In this document: piece after piece, positions 31,801 to 40,800 of the stretch
How positions within the stretch are numbered: position 1 is the first letter of the stretch
Layout of the letters: every line of letters begins with the position of its first letter
Assembly: GCF_030813715.1 (NCBI RefSeq)
Contig: NZ_JAUSUZ010000001.1
Span: forward strand, 7,378,001-7,442,000
Source of the DNA: Catenuloplanes indicus
GTDB lineage: Bacteria; Actinomycetota; Actinomycetes; Mycobacteriales; Micromonosporaceae
DNA length: 64,000 bases
Direction of reading: 5' to 3'
Notes under the pieces: model-generated
What the model was told of the DNA's origin: nothing
The model's input: only the letters and a program-made list of their open reading frames with translations
The model's database searches: none
Made by a program: the position numbers and the translations under genes

Positions 31801-34800
31801 TCAGGGCCGCGCAGAGCCGCCCACCGGAGCAGACCCGCCCGTCGGAGGCACCCGGCCAGACCGAGTTCGGCGCCGAGACCGGCCGGGCCCTGGACCGCGC
31901 CATGGAGCGGGTCCGGTTCGACGTGACCTGGGAGACCTCGGTCGCTCCGGTGCTGGACGGCTTCGGGACGACGGGAGCGGCCCGGACGGCGGCGAACAAG
32001 TTCGCCGAGGCGTTCCACGAACGGATGAAGGTCGACCTGGACAAGCGGCTGGCCGACCCGGACGGGTTCGACCGCGGCACCTGGGACAAGATGGTCGCCG
32101 GCGGCATCGACTCGTTCAACCGGCATGTCCACGACGTCGTGACCCGGCCGGATACCGCGACTGCGCCACGCCCGGACGTCCGTCTGGAGGCGATGCGGAG
32201 GCGGCTGGACGAGGTGCTCACCCGCCCGGTCGGCCGCGACACCACGGCGGACTTCGGCGCCGAGATGGGCCGGGCCTGGGAGCGGGCCCGGTTCGACGCG
32301 AGCTGGAACGCCTCGATCAACCCGGTACTCGAGAGCTTCGGGACGTCCGGAGCGGCGCGGACCGCGGCGAACGGCCTCGCCAAGAGGTTCCACGATCAGA
32401 TGACAGCCGACCTGGAGAAGCGGCTCGCCGACCCGACCGGGTTCGACCGCGGCACCTGGGACCGGATGGTCCGTGGCGGCATCGACTCGTTCAGCAGGCG
32501 GGTCAGCGACGTTGTCACCCGGGAGACCGGACAGCCCGGCACGGTACCGCTACGGACGGACGCGACCCCCGCGGCCGGGACCACCCGCCCCGACACCGCA
32601 CCCACGGTCACGGCGTCCCGCACGGACGCCCCCTCGACCGTACGGTTCCTCGACCCGGATACCGCCGTGACGGCCGTCCGGACGCGTCCGGATGCCGCCG
32701 TGACGGACGTCCGGACGCGCCCGGAGGCTGACCTCCAGCCCGGATCCCGCCCCGCGGCGCGGGACACCCGCGCCGGCGACCTGGGCATGGCACCGCAGAC
32801 CCGCCGCGACGACGTGGGCACGCTCACGCTCGAGCCGCCGGCCCGGCCGTCCGGCAGCCGTACCCTGGAGCAGCTGGAGTTCGCGGCCGCCCGCGGCAAC
32901 GCGCGGCGGGACCTGCAGGCGCGGCTGGAGCAGCACACGCCGGCCGACCTCCGGGACACCGACGCGGCGCGGGCCGTGCACCAGGAGGTGCTGGCCGAGT
33001 TCAACGACCGGTTCCCGCCGGGCGGCCGGTTCGACCTCACCGAGCGGATCTCGTACGAGCTGGGCGAGACACTGCACGGCGCGGACGCGCTGCGCGCGCG
33101 GTTCACCGCGGCCGCCGACCGGGCCCGGTTCGCGGAGACGCTGCCGGACCAGCTGGACCGGCACGTCGACGCGGTGCTCGGCGGTCGTGCCTGGACGGAC
33201 GCGACCCGGGCGGCCGCACTGACGCTGCGCGCGGAGTTCCAGGCCACGGCGCGGGCCGAGTTCGACCGGGTCTTCCCGGCCGACGGCAGCGTGCTCGGGC
33301 AGTCCGACCGCCGGTTCGGCCAGCCGGCCGCGCGCCGCTGGGCGGACGGCCTGCGCGCGACGGCCGAGAACTTCTTCACGATCCGGGTCACGCAGCTGCG
33401 CGCGGAGCAGGTCGTCACCGACGCGATCCCGGACCCGGCACTCGCCGCACATGTGCGGGCGCAACTGGCCGAGCACCTGCCGCCGGAGGCCGCGTTCACC
33501 CGCGCCGGGCAGCTGCCGTCGCTCGGCGCGGGGGAGCAGGCCCGGTTGCTCGGCGGCTCCCGCGGCCTGCCGGCGCTGCTGACCGGCGCGCTGGCCGGCG
33601 GCACACCGGGCGGCACCGCCGACTCCGGCCAGGTCTGGACGCTGACCGAGCGGCTGCGGCAGGACACCGTGGTCCCGGTGCCGGCCGGCACCGGACAGGC
33701 CGCGGACCGCGACGCCTACGCCGGCCGCTGGGAGGAGGCGGTCAACCCGATCCTGGACCGGTACGAGGCCGGACCGCGGTTCGACGCGGCCCGGCAGGCC
33801 GCGGAGCAGCTCCGGCGACGGGTGATGGCGGACCTGGAGGACCGGCTGACCGGCCGGTCGGCCACGCCGCGGGACGTCTTCGAGGGCATGTTCACCGCCA
33901 CGCTGGCCACGCTGGAGGAGCGCCTGGCCGAGGCCGCCGCGAACCCGGCACCGGTGGAACCGGTGCCGTCCACCTCGACGGAACCGCCGCCGGCCCCGCG
34001 TCCCACCGGCACCACACCGGCCGGCACCACACCGGCGGCGACGGCCGCCATGTCGCCGGCCGAGCAGGTGCAGGTGCGCACCGAGTACCTGCAGAAGTGG
34101 AACGAGGCGGTCCGCCCGGTCCTGGAGCGCTTCGCCCCCGGTGGCCCGGAGCGCACGTTCGCCGGGACGCGCCGGGCCACGGTCCTGTCCATCCTGAACA
34201 CCCGGTTGAAGGCCGGCGAGTTCGACCGCGCCGCCTGGGACGTGCTGTTCGACGCGAACGTCGCCGCGATGCCGCGGCGACTCGATGAGGTCACCGCCCG
34301 GGAGGCGGACCGGGCCGCGCTCGTGACGCGGGTGCTGGACGCGGCCCCACCGGAGATCCGGGACGGCACCGCCGCGCTCGCGGTCCGCGACGCCGCGCTC
34401 GCCGAGTTCGATCTGATGCATCCGGTGGGCGGGCAGCACCCCGGCCGGATCGACCGGCTGATCTTCGACGCCCACCACACGGACGACCACCTCACCGCGA
34501 TGCACCGCGCGGCGGCCGATCGCGAGCGGTTCGCGGCCACCTTGCCGGACCGGCTGGACGCGCACCTCGACGCGGTGCTGACCGGCCGTGCCGCCGCCGA
34601 CGAGAGCGCGGCCGCGGCGGAGTCGCTGCGGACCACGTTCCGCACCATGGTGCTCGACGAGTTCGCCCGGGCGTTCCCGCCGCACGGCACCGCCCCGGAC
34701 GGCCTGTTCACCACGGCCGCCGGCAGCCGGTGGGCGTACGACCTGCGGGCCGCGGCCGAGACCTGGCTCACCGTCGAGCTGACCCGGCGCCGCGCCGAGC

Positions 34801-37800
34801 GGATCATCGGCGAGACGGTCACCGACACCGCGCTCGCCGACCGGCTGCGGACCCGGCTCGACCTGTCGATGAGCCAGTGGCTGGACCTCGCCCGCGTACG
34901 CCGGATGGCGCCGCTGGGCACCGAGGAGCAGGCCACGCTGCTCGACACCGTGCTGGACGACCTGGACGGCCGGATCAAGGCCTGGATGCGCGGCCCGGAC
35001 CGGGACGCGCCGGTCGATGCGGCCGTGCTGAGCACGCTCACGCAGCGGCTGCGCGAGGACATCGCGGTACCGGTGCCGGCGGGCGCGGGCCGTGCCGCGG
35101 AGCGCGACCGGTACGGCGCGCGGTGGGACGAGGAGGCCCGCCCGTTCCTGGCCGAGCACGCGGGCGACGAGGCGGTGCGCGTGGTCGCCGGTGTGCTCCG
35201 CACAGCGATGGACCGGGACCTCAACACGCGGCTGGAGGCCGGCGACTACGACCGGGCCACCTTCGACGAGGCGTTCACCACCCGGCTCAAGGTGCTGGGA
35301 CGCATGGTGGCCGCGGCGGCCGCGGGCACGCTGGTGCCGGCCGTCCGCCCGGCGGACGAGCCGTCGGCCGCGCCGCAGACGGACGCGGCCGCGGAGAACC
35401 GCGTGATCACGGAGCTGGACCCGGACATGGGCTCGGCACCAGCATCGGAGCCGAGCACCACGCCCACGGACACGCCGCCCGGCACGCCCGAGAGCACGCC
35501 CGCGGGCACGCCGCCCCGCACGCCCACGGACACGCTGCCCGGCACGCCGGAGACCGATACCTATCCGGCCGCGGCGACCACCGGGGCCGGGACCCGGCCG
35601 GCCCGCCCGCAGGACCCGGCCACCCGCACCCGGCCGCGCCGCCCGGTCGCGCCCGTCCACCGCCTGCGTACCGTCGGTGATCAGTCGTTCCTGTCGCCGG
35701 CCGGGCAGCCGGAGCTGACCTCGGCCCACCTGCCCGCGCCCGCGCACCGCCGGCACCACATGACGCTGGCCCCGGGGGCGGCGACCGTCGCCGTGCTCAC
35801 GGCCGGGATCGCGGAGCTGTCCGAGGACGGCCGGCAGAGCCTGACCGTGGACCTGCCCGCCGATCGCGTCTACACGCCCCGGGAGCTCCGCGCGCTGGCC
35901 GACAACGGCCTGACGCTGCCGGGCACGGACGGCCGCCCGGCGCCGATCAACGGTGACGTGGTGCTGCGCATCCCGGCCGGGCAGCTGTCCGGCCGGCCGG
36001 CCGCGAGTCCCTACGTCACGCCGCTGGACGCCGACGGCAACCCGGTCTTCGGCGCGTCCGCCGCGATGTACGAGTTCCGCGCCCGGTCCAACGCGAACCC
36101 GGCCACCCCGTACGGCCTGCCGGTCGCGCCGCGGAGCCGGCGCTTCGACGTCGGCGACGGCTGGGTGGCCGAGGAGGCGGAGGGCACGGTCCACATCGGC
36201 CGTGCCGACGACGGCTCCCCGGCCTCGCCGGACGCGGTGCTGGTGGACGCGCAGGGCCTCCCGGTCCGCGAGCGGGCCGCGGTGTCGCTGCCGCGCGACA
36301 CCGAGGTTCCGGCCGCGGTCCAGAACCTGATCGACCGGATCACGGCCGACGGGGGCTCCGTCGTCCGTCGTCGCCCGGCCGGTGAGTTCCCGTCGCTGCC
36401 GGACCGCCGGCCCGGCCGGATGTACGCGTTCACGGAGCGCCCCGACACGCCGGTGAGCGAGTTCCTGACCGGCGCGCCGGCCGAACTCACCGCGGGTCTG
36501 CGGCCCGGCTGGGATCTGCGGTCGTCCGGCACCCGCCTCTACCTCACCCCGGCCCGGAGCACCCGTACGGACGCATTGCTGGCCCCGCCGGCCGGCGACC
36601 GGCGCAACGTGGTGGTCGCGGAGGACGGGTTCGACGTCGCGGTCGTGGCCGAGCTGGTCGACGGCCTGTCCGGCCAGATCGACGGCGGTCTCGTGGTGGA
36701 TCTGCCGGCCGGCACCTACACGGCCGCGCGCGTCCAGGAGATCGCGAACCAGGTGCTGCGGCAGCGGCTCGTGCCGGACGCGACCATCCCGCTGGAGGGG
36801 GACGTGACCGTCCGGGTCGCGGCCGGCGACCTGGAGGAACGCCCGCCGGCCAGCCCGTTCGTGATCCCTCGGGACGAGAACGGCGAGCCGACGTTCGGCG
36901 CGACCGCGGCCACGTTCGAGTTCCGCAACAGCGAGTCGGGCTGGAGCCGGGACCGGAACAACCGGATCACGCCGCATCAGCTGGACCCGCAGCCGAGGTC
37001 CCGGCGGTTCCCGGTCGGGGACGGCTGGGTCGCCGAGGAGCACGACGGCACCGTCCACTTCGCACCGGACGGCCCCGCGCCGGTGGTCCAGGACGTGATT
37101 CTGGTGGACCGGGACGGCGCACCGCTCAGCCGCCGGGTCCGGGTGTCGCTGCCGTACGGCACGGAGAATCCACCGGCCGCGGTGCAGGCCATGTTCGACA
37201 AGCTCGGCGGTGGCGAGGTCGGCTACCGGCGTCAGGTGCGTGACCTGCCGCCGCTGCCGGACCGGCAGCCGCGCAGCGTGTACGCGTTCACCGACCGGCC
37301 CGGCCACGCTCGCAGCGAGGTGCTGCTGGGCGCGCCGGCTACGTACACGTCCGGTCTGCGCACTGGGTTCCAGCTGCGCGGCAGCGGCAACCAGTTCGTG
37401 CTCGCGCCGGTCGGGGCGGCGGTGCGCCGTCCGGCCACGCCGGCGCCCGCGGGTGCCGCGTTCCACCTCGTCGTGCAGTCGGAGATCACCGACTTCGGGG
37501 CGGTGGCCGAACTGATCGCCGGGCTGCCCGCGTCCGTTCGTACCGGCCTGGTGGTGGATCTGCCCTCCGGCCGCCGGTACACGCCGGCCGAGGCGCGCAG
37601 GCTCGCCGACTACGTGCTGGTGCAGCAGTCCGGCGACGACAACTGGGCGCCGATCGAGGGCGACGCCGAGGTGCGGGTGCCGGCGAGCGCGCTCACCGAA
37701 TCGGTGCCGGCCAGCCGTTTCGTGGTGCCGCGCACGGCGGACGGCACCGTCACGTTCGGCGCGACCGCGACGACGATCGGGTTCCGGGCGCGCAAGTCGG

Positions 37801-40800
37801 CCTGGAGCCGCGACCCGGCCAACCAGGTCACGCCGCACGGCCTGCCGTTCCTGGAGGGCCGCCGGTTCGACGCGGGCGAGGGCTGGGCGGTCGAGGAGCG
37901 CGACGGGACGGTCAACTTCGGGCGCCCGGCGGACTGGCCGGAGCAGGAGGTGCTGGTCGACGCGGACCACAACCCGGTGCGCGAGCGGGTCCAGGTGTCG
38001 CTGCCGTTCGCGCGGACCGCGCCGGCCGCGGTGCAGACGCTCATCGACACGGTCCGTGGTGAGTCCGGCACGGTCGCCTACCGCCGGCCGGTGACCGACT
38101 TCCCGTCGCTGCCGGACCGGGCGGACGACAGCCTTTACGCGTTCACCGAGCAGCCGGCCAGTAAGTTCCTTGCCGGTGCGCCGGCCGGGTACACGGCCGG
38201 CCTGCGCGACGGCTTCCAGCTGCGCGGCTCCGGCAACCACTTCCTGCTGCGGCCGGCCACCGGCACGGTGCCGGACGGTGACCTGCTCCCGGACCCGCCG
38301 GAGGGGACGGTCCGGCTCACCGTGAGCCGCGAGGGCTTCGACGCCGATGCGGTCGCCGAGCTGATCGCCGCCCTGCCGGTGGACGTCCGCGGTCACCTCC
38401 AGGTGCACCTGCAGGGGGCGTGGAAGGTCGGCGAGCTGCGGTCGTACGCGGCGAAGTTCTTCCCGGACGACACCGGCGGCGCGAGCGTCGTCGTGGTCTC
38501 CACCGGCCAGCTCGCGGAGCGCCCGCCGGCCGGCCCGTACACCGTGCCGCGGGACGAGCAGGGCACGCCGACGTTCGGCGTTTTCGCCACCACCGTCGAG
38601 TTCCGGTCGCCGCGCACGGCATGGGCCCGCGACACCACCAACCACATCCGGCCGTACGGGCTGCCCGTGCAGCCCGGGACCCGGCTGTTCCAGTTCGGCG
38701 ACTGGGTCGGCCAGGAGCACGGCGGCACGCTGTACCTCGGCCCGGCCGGCAGGTCACCGCTGCTCGCCGACGGCGAGGCGCTGGCCGACTCGGCGGGTAC
38801 GACGCCCGCCCGCCGCCCGCTGGTGTCGGTGCCGCACCCGGACCAGGCCGAGATGCCGGAGAGCGTGCGCGAGGTCATCGAGCTGATCCAGTCGAGCCGG
38901 GGCGGTGTGTTCACCCGGTTCGAGGTCGGCCGCCGCGTGACCGGTCCGGTGCCGGCCGCGCCGGAGCTGGACCGCCTGACCAAGGGCCTGTCCCCGGGGT
39001 ACGACCTGAACCGCCTGGGCCGGCAGCTGTTCCTGGCCCGCGCCGGGGCGCCGGTACCGGTGGACGACCTGCCGCCGCCGCCCGGCGACGCTTACCACCT
39101 CGCGGTCATGGCTGACGTGACCCAGCCCTGGGACATCACCCGACTGATCACGAAGCTGCCGGCCGAGATCCGGCGGGGCCTGGTCGTGGAGCTGATGTCG
39201 GCCCGGGACTGGACGGTCGCGCAGGCGCAGAGCCAGGCCGACCGCCTGCTGGTGTCGGACCTGACCGGCGGGAAGCCGACGCCGATCGACGGCCCGGCCG
39301 TGCTGCGCGTGCCGATCCAGGCTTTCCGCGAGCCGCCGGTGCTGAGCGGGACCGTCGTCCCGGTCGACGTGCACGGCGAGCCGGTGTTCGCCGCGGTCGC
39401 CTCGCACGTCCACGTCCGGGCGACCGCGAACCCGTGGGGGCGTGGCCGGCCGGTCCTGCCGTACGGGCTGCCCATGCGTCCCGGCACCCGGCAGCTGGAC
39501 ATCGGCGGCGGCTGGGTCGCCGAGGAGGGCGGCCGCACCGTCCACCTCGGGCCGGCGCCGGCCGGGTCACCGCTGCCCGGCGCGGAACACGAGATCGTCG
39601 GCCGCGACGGCGTGGTGCTCACCACGCCGCCGCTGGTCACGCTGCCGGACGGGCCGGACGACCTGGCCGAGATGACGGTGGTGGCGGACCTGCTCGACCG
39701 GATGAGCCTGAGCCTGGGCCTGGACGCGCTGCCGGAGGGCGCGATCGGCTACCGGCGGCTCAAGGGCGCGGTCCCGGCCGCGGCCGACGACTCCGGCCGG
39801 CCCGACGGCTCGGATCACTCCGACCACTCGGATCACTCGGACCACTCGGACACCGGTTCGGACTGGTCCACCTACACCGGCAGCAGCTCAGGGCGGTCCG
39901 GTCACCCGGACTTCACGCCGGACGCCTCGGACACCGGCTCGGGGCACTCCAGCGGCAGCGCCGCCGATACGCCGCCGCCGTCCGAACAGGACGGTGCGCC
40001 GGCCGAGACGCCCGCACCGCCGGTGCGGCCCACGGCGGCGGCCGGCCGGGCACCGCGTCTGCCGCGCGGCGTCCGGCCGGACAACGGCATCGTCGTCATC
40101 GGCGGCCGGGTCGACGAGCGGTTCCTGCACCGGCTCCGGGCCGAGCACGCCGCGCTCACCGGGGGCGGCCGCGAGGTCCCGCTGCTGGTGGTCGGGCCCG
40201 GCGAGCCGGTCGCGATCGAGCGCCGCCTCGGCGACGTCCTCGAGGCGTGGTTCGAGCTGGGTGTACGCCCGGTCGTGGTGCTCGACGACCGTACTGCCGC
40301 GGGGCCGTTCCAGGATCTGTTCGCCACCTACGGCGTGCCGGTGATGCAGCGCAGCGCGTCGTCCGGCGGTGGCCTGGACAACCTCAGCCGCAGCTGGGAC
40401 GTGCGACTGCCGGGCAAGACCGTCAACGTGGCCGACGCGAAGGCCGCGCTGGCCCGTGCGGCCGATGAACCGGTGACCGGTGGTTACGGCGACGTGCTCT
40501 CCGACGAGCTGCACCGCTGGCTCGGCGCCGGCGGCTGGACGCTCAAGCGGGAGCTCTTCACCGCGCACCGCGACACGCTGGCCAGCCCGGTCAACCGTGC
40601 GGCGATCGAGCGGATCCTGGGCCGGCGGCCGGCCCGGGACATCGCGGCCGGCCACGGCCCGGTGAAGGAGCTGCCGTCGCCGGTGACCCGCGGTGACGAG
40701 GCCGGTGACCAGGCGATCTCCGCGCACCGGGCGATCCTGGAGATGGCCGCGGTGGACCAGGCGGACACCGCGTTCGACTACCTGACCGAGAAGGACCCGG

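Noticed and set aside
32550-38720. A 2056-residue open frame on the minus strand
   Set aside because: Same reason: shadow of the giant gene, with low-complexity composition and no start signal.
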